From positions 5,028,581-5,092,580 of the forward strand of contig NZ_CP092489.1 of the NCBI RefSeq assembly GCF_025643335.1: a DNA stretch of 64,000 nucleotides. Reading direction: 5' to 3'. Below are positions 1 to 8,799 of this stretch, piece after piece (the stretch's first letter is position 1; each line of letters opens with the position of its first letter). Source of the stretch: Endozoicomonas sp. Mp262 (lineage in GTDB: Bacteria > Pseudomonadota > Gammaproteobacteria > Pseudomonadales > Endozoicomonadaceae). Both the position numbers and the translations under genes were made by a program. Under the pieces are notes generated by a model, which saw only the letters and a program-made list of their open reading frames with translations, was not told the origin of the DNA and did not search any database.

Positions 1-2225
1 TCATGACCCAGTTTGTGAGCCATGGAATGATTAATTCCCAGGAAGGCATTAGCAAAAGCCATACCGGCAATACAAGATGCATTGTGCATTTTTTCACGGG
101 CACGCTTATCTGCTTTTTCATAGGAATCCGGCAGGTAATCGAAGACCAGCTGAATAGCCTTCATCGCCAGCGCATCTGTATAGTCAGAGGCCATGATAGA
201 CACGTAGGCTTCCAGCGCATGGGTTAACACATCCAGGCCCGTATCCGCAGCCACCTTCTTGGGCACAGTCAGCACCAGATTAGGATCAAGGATGGCAACA
301 TCCGGGGTCAGTTCGTAATCCGCCAGCGGATACTTGATCCCTTTTTCCTTATCAGTAATAACTGCAAATGACGTTACTTCCGAACCAGTACCAGAAGTAG
401 TCGGGATAGCAACAAGCTTGGCTTTCTTGCCTAATTTCGGGAATTTATAGACACGTTTACGAATATCCAGGAATTTCTGGGCCATGCCGGCAAAATCAGC
501 ATTTGGCTGCTCATAGAAAAGCCACATTCCTTTAGCCGCATCAATCGGAGAGCCACCGCCCAGAGCAATGATCACATCAGGATTAAAGCGCGCCATATCC
601 TCAGCGCCAAGACGGATGGTTTCCAGGCTGGGGTCAGGCTGAACCTGGTTAAACACCCTCACCTGAACCGGAGCCTGGCGCTTTTGCAGGTGATAACGCA
701 CCTTATCAACATAGCCCAGACTTTGAATAACCTCATCGGTCACAATATAGACCTTGGAGATATCCGGCATTTTCTCCAGATACTGAAGGGAGTTTGCCTC
801 AAAATAAATTTTCCGAGGAAGCTTGAACCACTGCATATTCACCCTGCGCTTGGCCACCCGTTTAACATTAATCAAGTTAACAGCAGAAACATTGGACGTT
901 GTACTGTTACCACCATAGGTACCACAACCGAGAGTCAAGGATGGCATATTGGTGTTGTAAATATCACCAATGGCACCATGGGTACTTGGGGAGTTGATAA
1001 TGATACGGCCTGCCTTCATGGCCAGGGAGAAGTTATCAATCACCTCATCACTTTGTGAATGAAGAACCGCAGAGTGCCCCAATCCACCAAAATTCAGCAT
1101 CTGATCAGCAAGATCAATAGCATGCTTGATATCACGCGCCCTCAAAATACCCAGTACTGGAGAAAGCTTCTCTCTTGACAGCGGATGCTCCGGTCCAACG
1201 CCTTCTATTTCACAGGCCAGCACCCGTGTATTCTCCGGCACCCGGATATCAGCCATCGCTGCAATGTCAACAGGCTTCATTCCAACAATCTGACTGTTAA
1301 CATGCCCATCAACGATGACCACTTCAGCCAGTCGCCTGGTTTCTTCCGGAGAGGTGAAATAGCAGTTCAGCTTTTTCATCTCTTTCACAACATCTTTGTA
1401 CACCGTCTCATGGACAATTGCCGCCTGCTCGGACGCACAAATCATGCCATTATCAAAGCTCTTGGACAGTACCAGATCATTGGCTGCCTGCTTGACATCT
1501 GCAGTCTGGTCAATCACACAGGGTACGTTACCCGGACCAACGCCCAGGGCAGGCTTACCAGAGGAATAAGCAGCCTTAACCATACCAGAACCACCGGTAG
1601 CCAGAATGACCGCCACTTCAGGATGAACCATCAATTTCTGTGTCGCTTCCAGAGAAGGCTGCTCTACCCAGAGAATACAATCTTCAGGCGCTCCTGCCTC
1701 AATGGCTGCATCACGAACGGTCCTGGCCGCCTCAGTGGAGCACTGTTGCGCAGAAGGGTGGAAAGCAAAAATGATAGGATTACGGGTTTTAGCAGAAATA
1801 ATGGACTTAAACATGGTGGTGGAAGTGGGGTTGGTAACCGGTGTAATACCACACACTATGCCCACTGGCTCGGCCACCAGCATAAAGTCTTCTTCTTCAT
1901 TATCCTCTATCACACCCACCGTTTTATCGTATTTAATGGAGTGATAGATATATTCAGTCGCAAAAATATTTTTAGTAACCTTATCTTCCAGAATCCCCCT
2001 TCCTGTTTCCTCTACAGCCATTTTGGCCAGGCTCATGTGAGCGGCCTGCCCCGCCAGGGCCATAGCCTTGGCCACCCGATCCACCGTTTCCTGGTCAAGC
2101 TCAAGATACTTATCCCGAGCTATCCTGGCCTTACCAATCAGCACATCCAGCTGCGCATCCACACTATCAACAACGGCCTGTTTTTGTTTTTCTACAGCCT
2201 TGGCAGTTTGCTTTTCGCTTGCCAT
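1..2225 (-). CDS. adhE: Bifunctional acetaldehyde-CoA/alcohol dehydrogenase (3' end outside window)
   Basis: This cytosolic fermentative enzyme reduces acetyl-CoA to acetaldehyde and then to ethanol, regenerating NAD+. The 741 residues visible cover the N-terminal aldehyde dehydrogenase domain, with the catalytic cysteine C263 in [12 protein letters not shown], and most of the C-terminal iron-dependent alcohol dehydrogenase domain. The latter shows [10 protein letters not shown] and the iron-site block [10 protein letters not shown] at the very edge of the window. E. coli AdhE has about 890 residues, so roughly 150 are missing because the window ends, not because the gene is damaged. The ATG at 2223-2225 is chosen because GAGG precedes it at good spacing. 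Recognition is by family motifs and is secure. Confidence 0.96.
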   Translation of the reverse strand, partial: MASEKQTAKAVEKQKQAVVDSVDAQLDVLIGKARIARDKYLELDQETVDRVAKAMALAGQAAHMSLAKMAVEETGRGILEDKVTKNIFATEYIYHSIKYDKTVGVIEDNEEEDFMLVAEPVGIVCGITPVTNPTSTTMFKSIISAKTRNPIIFAFHPSAQQCSTEAARTVRDAAIEAGAPEDCILWVEQPSLEATQKLMVHPEVAVILATGGSGMVKAAYSSGKPALGVGPGNVPCVIDQTADVKQAANDLVLSKSFDNGMICASEQAAIVHETVYKDVVKEMKKLNCYFTSPEETRRLAEVVIVDGHVNSQIVGMKPVDIAAMADIRVPENTRVLACEIEGVGPEHPLSREKLSPVLGILRARDIKHAIDLADQMLNFGGLGHSAVLHSQSDEVIDNFSLAMKAGRIIINSPSTHGAIGDIYNTNMPSLTLGCGTYGGNSTTSNVSAVNLINVKRVAKRRVNMQWFKLPRKIYFEANSLQYLEKMPDISKVYIVTDEVIQSLGYVDKVRYHLQKRQAPVQVRVFNQVQPDPSLETIRLGAEDMARFNPDVIIALGGGSPIDAAKGMWLFYEQPNADFAGMAQKFLDIRKRVYKFPKLGKKAKLVAIPTTSGTGSEVTSFAVITDKEKGIKYPLADYELTPDVAILDPNLVLTVPKKVAADTGLDVLTHALEAYVSIMASDYTDALAMKAIQLVFDYLPDSYEKADKRAREKMHNASCIAGMAFANAFLGINHSMAHKLGH

Positions 2226-2471
2226 ATCGCTTACCTCACTCTACGAATAGTATTCGTTGATGAACAGAAATCCTTTCAACGCTTGGCGTTCAGCCTATAA
2301 AGCCGAACAACCTGATATTCTTTATTAACCAGTTACTCTCCCTACCCTGGCCTTTAAATTCCCTGATAAAAAATCAAGGCATTAATGAGCGAAAAATATT
2401 GCTTTCATCTCATTTAAATTAAAATGAAAACAATAACCTCCAACCTCAAAACAAATGAAAATGATTTCAAC

Positions 2472-2493
2472 GGAAGCCTGAAAACAGGCTTCC
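2472..2493 (-). terminator. Inverted repeat downstream of ptsI, possible terminator
   Basis: A perfect 9-bp inverted repeat (GGAAGCCTG / CAGGCTTCC) with a 4-nt loop lies 16 nt after the ptsI stop. The following bases on the minus strand are only moderately T-rich, so it may be a weak terminator or an mRNA 3' stem. Confidence 0.45.
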
Positions 2494-2508
2494 ATTATTA
2501 ATGGCTAA

Positions 2509-4218
2509 TTAACTGGCAAAGTTTTCAAGAAGAGACTTCACTTCAGCCGCAGTAGGCAAATTAACCGCTTTCTCAGCCATTACCTTCAGCGCATCATAAC
2601 CATAACGTTTAACTGCCTTTTTAACCCTTGGAATGGAGGTCGCACTCATACTGAACTCATCAAGACCCAGGCCAGCCAGCAATAGAGCGGCACGCTCATC
2701 ACCCGCCATTTCACCACACATTCCCGTCCATTTACCGGCTTTATGGGAACAGTCAATGACTCGCTTGATCGCCCTCAGGACACTTGGAGAAAAATGATCA
2801 TACAATTCAGCGATCATCTCATTACCACGGTCAACCGCCAGCACATACTGAGTCAGGTCATTTGTGCCAATGCTGAAGAAATCCAGCTCTTCGATCAGCA
2901 AGTCAGCAACCATCACCGCGGCAGGTGTTTCAACCATAATACCTATTTCAACACTTTCATCGAAAGGCTGACCTTCACTACGCAAAGCAGACTTAACTTC
3001 ATTGACAATAGCTTTTAGACGACGAACCTCTTCGACAGAAATCACCATTGGAAACATGATTTTCAGCTTGCCGAAGTGACTGGCTCTAAGAATAGCCCTA
3101 AGCTGGGTATTCAGGATTTCCGGTTTATCAAAGCACATACGAATGGCCCGATATCCCAGGAAAGGGTTTAACTCCTGCGGCAGATCCAGATAAGGCAGCT
3201 CCTTGTCGCCACCAATATCCAGGGTTCGCACAATAACCGGGCACCCTTTCATTGCTTCCGCTACAGCTTTATAGGCCTGAAACTGCTCTTCTTCCGTTGG
3301 CATCTGGCTTCGATCCATAAACAGAAATTCTGTCCGGTAAAGCCCTACACCCTCAGCACCATGGCGATTGGCACCCTCAACATCCTTCACCGTGCCTATA
3401 TTTGCACAAATCTCAAACCGCTTACCATCCGCTGTCTCACAAGGAAGATCCTTAAGTTTAGCCAGTGCCTGACGCTCAACATCCAGATCTTTTTGCAGTT
3501 TCCGATAACTTTCCAGAGCCATCGCATCGGGATTAACCAGCACTTTATTATTAACAGCATCCAGAACCACCTGATCACCACTGACAATACGGTCAGTGGC
3601 AATTTTAGCCCCAACAATAGCGGGCAGCTCAAGGGAACGCGCCATGATGGCGGAATGAGAGGTTCTTCCACCTACATTGGTAATAAAACCCCACACCTTA
3701 TCCAGGTCAATTTGAGAGGTATCTGAAGGTGTCAGATCATCCGCAATAATAATGGAGCCTTCCTCAACATCCTCAAGGGAAGCCATAGGTATCCCCAGAA
3801 GATTCTTCAGCATACGACGGCCAACATCTTTAATATCCGCAACACGCTCACGTAAGTAAGGGTCATCCAACTCTTCAAGCATTGAAACATTAGCCTTGAT
3901 AGCGGCATTCAATGCCGCATCAGCGGGGGTCAGCCCCTTAATGGCTTCCAGAACCTCTTCTTCAAGCTCTTCATCGGTGGCAACCAGAATATGGCCCTCA
4001 AAGACCTCGGCTTCTTCCTCACCCAATTTGGCGGCAGCCTTGTCACGAATGATTTCCAGCTGCTCTACAGTTTTATCGCGTGCACCCTGAAACCGGGCCA
4101 CCTCGGATGCCACCTCTGACTGATCGAGAACACCATCGCTGATTTGTATATCCACCTCTTTCAGCACAAAAGCTTTACCAATAGCAACACCAGAAGATGC
4201 AATGATGCCTGAGAACAT
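2509..4218 (-). CDS. ptsI: PTS enzyme I (phosphoenolpyruvate-protein phosphotransferase)
   Basis: Enzyme I takes phosphate from phosphoenolpyruvate and passes it to HPr, starting the phosphotransferase sugar-uptake chain in the cytosol. The protein has 569 residues, close to E. coli PtsI (575). The N-terminal swivelling domain holds the phosphorylated histidine H188 in GGRTSHSA. The C-terminal PEP-binding barrel shows GVGLYRTEFLF, the ETPAA block and the GMCGEMAGD cysteine loop. No HPr (ptsH) or crr gene lies beside it, unlike the usual ptsH-ptsI-crr order: more than 900 bp without a recognisable gene precede it. Enzyme I domains can occur in fusions, but here no GAF or HPr domain is present, so plain PtsI is the best call. 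Confidence 0.93.
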   Translation of the reverse strand: MFSGIIASSGVAIGKAFVLKEVDIQISDGVLDQSEVASEVARFQGARDKTVEQLEIIRDKAAAKLGEEEAEVFEGHILVATDEELEEEVLEAIKGLTPADAALNAAIKANVSMLEELDDPYLRERVADIKDVGRRMLKNLLGIPMASLEDVEEGSIIIADDLTPSDTSQIDLDKVWGFITNVGGRTSHSAIMARSLELPAIVGAKIATDRIVSGDQVVLDAVNNKVLVNPDAMALESYRKLQKDLDVERQALAKLKDLPCETADGKRFEICANIGTVKDVEGANRHGAEGVGLYRTEFLFMDRSQMPTEEEQFQAYKAVAEAMKGCPVIVRTLDIGGDKELPYLDLPQELNPFLGYRAIRMCFDKPEILNTQLRAILRASHFGKLKIMFPMVISVEEVRRLKAIVNEVKSALRSEGQPFDESVEIGIMVETPAAVMVADLLIEELDFFSIGTNDLTQYVLAVDRGNEMIAELYDHFSPSVLRAIKRVIDCSHKAGKWTGMCGEMAGDERAALLLAGLGLDEFSMSATSIPRVKKAVKRYGYDALKVMAEKAVNLPTAAEVKSLLENFAS

Positions 4219-4793
4219 GATCTTACCTACTTAAAATCTTGTCAGTAACCAGTAACCATCTGGATAATATTTCGAAGTCAATCACCCAGATTCTAAAAAC
4301 CTTTATCGCCACAGCGATAAAAACAGTATTTTTACATTAAATGAGCAAACTTTTCACGCAATAACAATTTCAAACAACAAAAATATTGAATAACTAAAAG
4401 TACTAAAAAACAAAAATAAAAGAATATTTTTAAAGTACTTCAAAAACCAACAAAGACAATCACTTTTATTTACATTTATCTCCAGCAATTAACAGGCCAA
4501 AGGTATCTAAAAGCAAAATTAATCTCGCAAACAGTAAAGATAAAAGATCACAAAATGATAATCTTTCACTATTTTTAACATCAGCCTCTCCAAGCAAAAG
4601 CAAAGAACTGCAATTATCCGGATTAACGTCCTGATGTTTAATAATGAATAAAGATGTATCCATCTGTTAAACTCAATAGGTCATAGAAGAAAACATGTAA
4701 TCAACTGGTTAGGAATAAAAATAAAAACCTACCTATTACAAACGACCCATCAAATTTCTTTAAAAATTACACCACAAATCCATTATTGAAAAA

Positions 4794-4807
4794 CTGATCT
4801 AAATCAT
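4794..4807. promoter_or_regulatory. Candidate FNR/Anr-like site upstream of fba
   Basis: The core TGAT-N4-ATCA is a perfect palindrome matching the inner part of the FNR consensus (TTGAT-N4-ATCAA). It lies about 93 bp upstream of a TATAAT box. Assignment is by pattern only. Confidence 0.3.
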
Positions 4808-4899
4808 GGCTTATCACTCATCATACGAGGTATAAGCCAAAAGTTTATTAATTTATATTTAATTATTCTTAATACTTATTAAATATTGAATCATTTGTG

Positions 4900-4905
4900 T
4901 ATAAT
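4900..4905 (+). promoter_or_regulatory. Probable -10 box of the fba promoter
   Basis: A consensus TATAAT occurs in an AT-rich stretch; the -35 region is not well conserved. Transcription from here would give an fba leader of about 220 nt. Confidence 0.4.
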
Positions 4906-4966
4906 CGCCTCTCATCGCACAATTAGGCTCAACGCAGCGTTTAACTCTTTCATAGAGTTTCAGGTC

Positions 4967-5158
4967 ATGAAGCAACTACCCAACATGACCCTATCCGCTG
5001 ACGATTAGCAAATGCTGGAACCGGGAGCCAAAGAGATGATCAAAGAACGCTCATCCTGTACGTTTCTAGAGCATCCCTTAAACCTCGAAAGCATTGCCCT
5101 TTGTTTGATTCTGGAAGCAGGACAACCCTTATGTCTAAAAAGATCTTCGATGCAGTAA
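4967..5158 (+). other. Upstream reading frame with in-frame TAG, overlapping the fba start
   Basis: An ATG at 4967 opens 13 codons (MKQLPNMTLSADD) ending in TAG at 5006-5008. The same frame continues past the TAG, with a new ATG at 5012, to a TAA at 5156-5158, inside fba but in another frame. It could be a leader peptide, a decayed gene, or chance. No family recognised. Confidence 0.25.
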
Positions 5159-6210
5159 AGCCTGGCGTAATCGCTGGTGATGATGTTCAAAAAGTCTTTG
5201 AAATTGCCAAAGAAAACAGCTTCGCCCTGCCAGCAGTTAACTGTGTAAACACCGATTCCGTTAATGCTGTACTGGAAGCTGCCGCCAAGGTTAAATCTCC
5301 TGTTGTTATCCAGTTCTCTAATGGCGGCGCCGCCTTCTTTGCCGGTAAAGGCCTCAAACTGGAAGGTCAGCAAGCCCAGATTGCCGGAGCCATTGCAGGC
5401 GCCAAGTACGTTCACGCAGTAGCCGAAGCTTATGGCATTCCTGTCATCCTGCATACCGACCACGCAGCAAAGAAACTGCTGCCATGGATCGACGGCCTGC
5501 TGGATGCCGGCGAACTGTTCTTTGAGCAGACCGGTAAGCCACTGTTCAGCTCTCACATGATCGATCTTTCTGAAGAAAGCCTGGAAGAAAATATTGAAAC
5601 CTGCGCTAAATACCTGGAGCGCATGGCCAAAATCAATATGACCCTGGAAATCGAACTGGGCTGCACCGGCGGTGAAGAAGACGGCGTTGATAACACCAAC
5701 ATGGATTCTTCCTTACTGTACACCCAGCCAGAAGATGTTGCCTACGCCTACGAAAAGCTGAATGCCGTTAGCCACCGATTCACCATTGCTGCTTCCTTCG
5801 GCAACGTGCACGGCGTTTACAAGCCAGGCAACGTTGTCCTGACCCCTAAAATCCTGGATAACTCCCAGAAATTCGTTTCTGAAAAGTTCGGCCTGCCTGC
5901 CAAGTCCCTGAACTTTGTTTTCCACGGTGGTTCCGGCTCTTCCCTGGAAGAGATTCGTGAGTCCATCGACTACGGTGTCATCAAGATGAATATTGACACT
6001 GATACCCAGTGGGCTACCTGGAGTGGTGTAATGGGCTACTACAAAGAAAACGAAGCTTATCTGCAAGGCCAGATCGGCAACCCCAAGGGTGAAGACCAGC
6101 CTAACAAGAAGTTCTATGATCCTCGCGCATGGCTGCGTGCTGGCCAGTCTTCCATGATCAGCCGCCTAGAACAGGCATTTTCTGACCTGAACGCCATTGA
6201 TGTCCTGTAA
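5131..6210 (+). CDS. fbaA: Class II fructose-bisphosphate aldolase
   Basis: This enzyme cleaves fructose 1,6-bisphosphate into dihydroxyacetone phosphate and glyceraldehyde 3-phosphate in glycolysis, and does the reverse in gluconeogenesis. From the ATG at 5131 it has 359 residues, the same length as E. coli FbaA, and is similar to it throughout. The zinc-site segment HTDH (H108, D110, H111), the ELGCTGGEEDGVDN loop and the phosphate-binding NFVFHGGSGS block are all present. An upstream TTG at 5101 would add ten residues absent from the family, so it is rejected. It stands alone, without the pgk or gap genes that often accompany it, and ends at a strong terminator. Confidence 0.97.
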   Translation: MSKKIFDAVKPGVIAGDDVQKVFEIAKENSFALPAVNCVNTDSVNAVLEAAAKVKSPVVIQFSNGGAAFFAGKGLKLEGQQAQIAGAIAGAKYVHAVAEAYGIPVILHTDHAAKKLLPWIDGLLDAGELFFEQTGKPLFSSHMIDLSEESLEENIETCAKYLERMAKINMTLEIELGCTGGEEDGVDNTNMDSSLLYTQPEDVAYAYEKLNAVSHRFTIAASFGNVHGVYKPGNVVLTPKILDNSQKFVSEKFGLPAKSLNFVFHGGSGSSLEEIRESIDYGVIKMNIDTDTQWATWSGVMGYYKENEAYLQGQIGNPKGEDQPNKKFYDPRAWLRAGQSSMISRLEQAFSDLNAIDVL

Positions 6211-6231
6211 CTGAGCATTAATAGGCCACAA

Positions 6232-6260
6232 GGCCAGCAATAACCATTGCTGGCCTTTTT
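6232..6260 (+). terminator. Rho-independent terminator of fba
   Basis: A GGCCAGCAAT / ATTGCTGGCC hairpin is followed by a run of T, 21 nt after the stop codon. Confidence 0.85.
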
Positions 6261-6468
6261 ATATCAAGAAACTAAAACCCAACCTTCGCAGACCTATCAA
6301 ACCGATTGAGCACAACCTGACATCGTTCAAAAGCTGTTCCACATCATTACTTTTTCCCCTTAAAATATTATACCCTCTGCCTCCAAACCTGACAGGCTGA
6401 AGAATTCTGACAGATGCGATCAACCCGGAACAAATAAAAACGGCAATAATTACATATATCGCAGTCAC
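6259..6468 (-). CDS. Small hypothetical membrane-anchored protein (uncertain)
   Basis: A 69-residue frame starting at GTG, with a GAGAG stretch upstream as a possible ribosome site. Residues 4-20 are strongly hydrophobic (YVIIAVFICSGLIASV), suggesting one membrane segment followed by a basic tail. No family is recognised, and its stop lies in the fba terminator T-run. It could be spurious. Confidence 0.25.
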   Translation of the reverse strand: MTAIYVIIAVFICSGLIASVRILQPVRFGGRGYNILRGKSNDVEQLLNDVRLCSIGLIGLRRLGFSFLI

Positions 6469-6523
6469 CAGAAACTCTCAATGGCCCTAGGTTAAAAACA
6501 ATTACTTCCATCTGGAGCAAACC

Positions 6524-7426
6524 ATGCTGTATGGACTGGACATCGGTGGCACAAAAATTGAGCTAACCGCTTTTGAAGACAATAACAACGTATTCACCAA
6601 GCGAATACCAACGCCCACCGAATCCTACACTGATTTCAAAGCCGCCATTAAACAACTTGTTACTGACACTGATTTGGAACTGAATAGTCGTGGAACTGTA
6701 GGTATTGGCATTCCCGGCTTTATCGAGCCCCACACAGGAAAAGCCCGGTGCGCCAACATCCCCTGCGCCAACGATAAACTGCTTCAGTGCGACCTCGAGA
6801 TGATTCTGGACAGGTCAGTAAAGATTGAAAACGATGCTAACTGCTTTGTTCTTTCCGAAGCTCGGGGAGGAGCAGCAGAAGGCTTCAGCTCTGCATTTGG
6901 CGTTATCCTTGGCACAGGCTGTGGCGGCGGATTTTATCTTAACAACAAACTCTATACAGGATGCAACAATCTTGCCGGTGAATGGGGACACACACCCCTG
7001 CCCTATAGCATTTTCGAACTGGCCGGACAAAACTTTCCAATAGTAAAATGTGGCTGCGGACTGAAAGGCTGTATCGATAACTACCTCTCTGGCCGAGGAC
7101 TGGAGCTGATTTATAGATATCTGACAGATGAAGATAAAAAAGGCAAAGAAATAGTTCAGTCTTATCGACGCCACGCCCCCGATGCAGCCAAAGCCGTTGA
7201 AATATATTGTGAACTTCTGGCCAATGGGTTGGGAGGCATTATCAACACCTTTGACCCCGGTGTTATTGTTTTCGGAGGTGGTTTATCAAATTTTGATGAA
7301 CTCTACGAACTCATCCCCTCCATGCTGAAACAGCATACGCTGAAAACCAGCAAACTTCCGGAAATCCGTAAGGCTGTTTTCGGGGATGCTGGCGGCGCTC
7401 GTGGCGCCGCATTGCTTAACCACTAA
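6524..7426 (+). CDS. nagK: N-acetyl-D-glucosamine kinase (ROK family)
   Basis: NagK phosphorylates free N-acetylglucosamine at the expense of ATP, feeding recycled peptidoglycan or chitin sugar into amino-sugar metabolism. The protein has 300 residues (E. coli NagK 303). It shows the ATP-binding DIGGTKIEL at residues 6-14, the GIGIPG block, the END catalytic region, ILGTGCGGG, and the ROK zinc site made by GEWGH and CGCGLKGC. The ending GDAGGARGAAL matches NagK better than glucokinase or other ROK sugar kinases. The ATG at 6524 follows GGAGC. A chitin-derived substrate would suit a marine host-associated organism (inference). Confidence 0.9.
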   Translation: MLYGLDIGGTKIELTAFEDNNNVFTKRIPTPTESYTDFKAAIKQLVTDTDLELNSRGTVGIGIPGFIEPHTGKARCANIPCANDKLLQCDLEMILDRSVKIENDANCFVLSEARGGAAEGFSSAFGVILGTGCGGGFYLNNKLYTGCNNLAGEWGHTPLPYSIFELAGQNFPIVKCGCGLKGCIDNYLSGRGLELIYRYLTDEDKKGKEIVQSYRRHAPDAAKAVEIYCELLANGLGGIINTFDPGVIVFGGGLSNFDELYELIPSMLKQHTLKTSKLPEIRKAVFGDAGGARGAALLNH

Positions 7427-7431
7427 AATAA

Positions 7432-7448
7432 GGGGGATCTAATCCCCC
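7432..7448 (+). terminator. Hairpin after nagK
   Basis: GGGGGAT / ATCCCCC inverted repeat 5 nt after the nagK stop. There is no clear T-run, so termination strength is uncertain. It lies between convergent genes. Confidence 0.45.
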
Positions 7449-7458
7449 GTCACTTTCA

Positions 7459-8112
7459 TTATTTCTCAATCAGGCCCTGCTCACTCACCCCAAGCTTTTG
7501 AATCCGCTTTTCCTCGGGAGGTTTCCCAAACCCCTGCCCTTCCGCATAATCAAGGAATGTTAAAATAACCGATCCTGTCACATCAAAAGGTTCATCAATA
7601 TCCAGACCTGTTATTTTTACACGATCCCCCACAAAGTAACTTCCCCGATGGGCAACAATATGACTGTTATGATCAAACCGAAACAACCCCAGATACCAAA
7701 AATAACCCGACCCCTGCCCGGCAACCACAAAAGGCGCTAAAAACCACATATCCTTTTCCGGATTTCCTATCTGAACAGGGCGTATCTTCATATAATCAAG
7801 GAGTACCATCCCCTTTTCATAACCGTCGTCATACCCTCCAGAGGCATACTTAACCCCATCACGATCAACGATATCAGTCAATGCTGCTGACGTATCAATA
7901 TCTGGCACACTGACCATCCAGTCCCTGCCAGTATTAACGCTAAACAGCTCCCGCATCACTTTTGACTGGTAGCCAGACCCTTCATCCTGACTCACGTCCA
8001 GAGTATTGGACTGAACAACATCCAAATCATTCTTAGTAACGTTGAAATGATAGATTACCGCTGCCACAACGAGTACGAGAAGGGAGACAAGGACCAATAG
8101 AGCTTTTTTCAT
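7459..8112 (-). CDS. Hypothetical exported or membrane-anchored protein
   Basis: A 217-residue protein with a short basic start and a hydrophobic stretch (residues 2-21, KKALLVLVSLLVLVVAAVIY) that should act as signal peptide or membrane anchor. The rest is soluble, with several tryptophans and tyrosines (YFWYLGLFRF). The ATG at 8110-8112 is preferred over an upstream start, because the extra 41 codons would be translated from the tRNA terminator and relic DNA next door and contain no hydrophobic start. I do not recognise the family. It is convergent with nagK and follows the tRNA cluster. Confidence 0.65.
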   Translation of the reverse strand: MKKALLVLVSLLVLVVAAVIYHFNVTKNDLDVVQSNTLDVSQDEGSGYQSKVMRELFSVNTGRDWMVSVPDIDTSAALTDIVDRDGVKYASGGYDDGYEKGMVLLDYMKIRPVQIGNPEKDMWFLAPFVVAGQGSGYFWYLGLFRFDHNSHIVAHRGSYFVGDRVKITGLDIDEPFDVTGSVILTFLDYAEGQGFGKPPEEKRIQKLGVSEQGLIEK

Positions 8113-8150
8113 CACATAAACCCCATCCTGCTTTTTTAGTGAAAAAAAAA

Positions 8151-8175
8151 GCCAGTCAAAATGACTGGCTTTTTT
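8151..8175 (-). terminator. Terminator of the first tRNA cluster
   Basis: The AGCCAGTCA / TGACTGGCT hairpin is flanked by A-runs and T-runs on the two sides, so it can stop transcription from either strand. It is placed to end the leftward tRNA transcript. Confidence 0.8.
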
Positions 8176-8179
8176 GAAT

Positions 8180-8278
8180 TGGAGCGGGAAACGAGACTCG
8201 CCCTTGCTATAAAGAGACGACCCCAACCTTGGCAAGGTTTCATTTCACGCCATATGCAGAATCTCTGCATCATTAAAC
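8180..8278 (-). pseudogene. tRNA-Gly-derived relic (type C)
   Basis: The 3' acceptor strand, the anticodon arm (loop TTGCCAA) and part of the variable region match the neighbouring tRNA-Gly. The 5' acceptor strand and D arm are replaced by an unrelated conserved stretch containing GCATATGGCGTGAAA, and the T arm is altered. It cannot fold as a normal tRNA. The same unit recurs at 23.5-25.0 kb. Confidence 0.7.
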
Positions 8279-8354
<76 letters not shown>

Positions 8355-8384
8355 AGTGAAAATGTTTTATGACTTTTTCAAAGT

Positions 8385-8468
8385 CGGAGCGGGAAACGAG
8401 ACTCACTCTTAAGCTCTGGAGCCCCCAACCTTAACAAGATTGTACTCTACCAACTGAGCTATTCCCAC
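8385..8468 (-). pseudogene. 84-nt tRNA-Gly-like relic (type B), anticodon GTT
   Basis: The D arm and anticodon arm follow tRNA-Gly, but the T-arm region is replaced by a longer CAGAGCTTAAGAGTGAGTCT-like stretch with no TTCNANNC loop. The 3' end reads CCG, not CCA. The anticodon loop here is TTGTTAA (GTT), not GCC, and the 5' acceptor base pairing has one change (GTGGGAA). Confidence 0.7.
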
Positions 8469-8492
8469 TTTAGCGTCTGACGCCAAAATAAA

Positions 8493-8568
8493 TGGCGTCC
8501 CCTAGGGGACTCGAACCCCTGTTACCGCCGTGAAAGGGCGGTGTCCTAGGCCACTAGACGAAGGGGAC
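8493..8568 (-). tRNA. tRNA-Glu (TTC)
   Basis: 76 nt with encoded CCA. GTCCCCTTCGTCTAG start, anticodon loop CTTTCAC giving TTC, T loop TTCGAGT. Closely matches E. coli tRNA-Glu. Confidence 0.95.
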
Positions 8569-8588
8569 GCAAATTCTCAAAGAGAATT

Positions 8589-8664
8589 TGGTGGAGCCAA
8601 GCGGGATCGAACCGCTGACCTCAACACTGCCAGTGTTGCGCTCTCCCAGCTGAGCTATGGCCCC
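8589..8664 (-). tRNA. tRNA-Ala (GGC)
   Basis: 76 nt with encoded CCA. GGGGCCATAGCTCAGCTGG start, anticodon GGC in a CACTG/CAGTG stem, standard T loop TTCGATC. First gene of the leftward tRNA transcript. Confidence 0.95.
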
Positions 8665-8757
8665 AATCAATGCTGATCATTATGCAAAATTGATTATCAA
8701 AATCAATTCACCCCGAAGAAGAACTTCGTTATTGCTGTCAGCAGCAAACGAGGCAGA

Positions 8758-8786
8758 ATTCTATGGATATCATCCCCATCTGTCAA
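8758..8786 (-). promoter_or_regulatory. Promoter of the first tRNA cluster
   Basis: Reading leftward, TTGACA and TAGAAT are separated by 17 bp, and the -10 box ends about 94 bp before tRNA-Ala. The same pair with the same spacing precedes the second cluster, which supports it. Confidence 0.8.
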
Positions 8787-8799
8787 CAACGATTTTTAC

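Larger units (their letters stand above)
4219..5130. other. Long AT-rich intergenic region between ptsI and fba
   Basis: No convincing gene. A 65-codon frame on the minus strand (4466-4663) lacks a ribosome site and family features. The right part holds the probable fba promoter, an FNR-like palindrome and a short upstream reading frame, listed separately. The ptsI promoter must lie in the left part but I cannot place it. Confidence 0.5.

Noticed and set aside
1185-2300. Open frame of 371 codons on the plus strand opposite adhE
   Set aside because: It lies fully antisense to a gene with strong family motifs and gives a low-complexity protein without recognisable domains.
4466-4663. 65-codon frame between ptsI and fba
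   Set aside because: AT-rich region, no ribosome site, no family; could be chance.
5005-5556. 183-codon frame opposite the fba start
   Set aside because: Antisense to a well-supported aldolase gene, and no ribosome site or family features.
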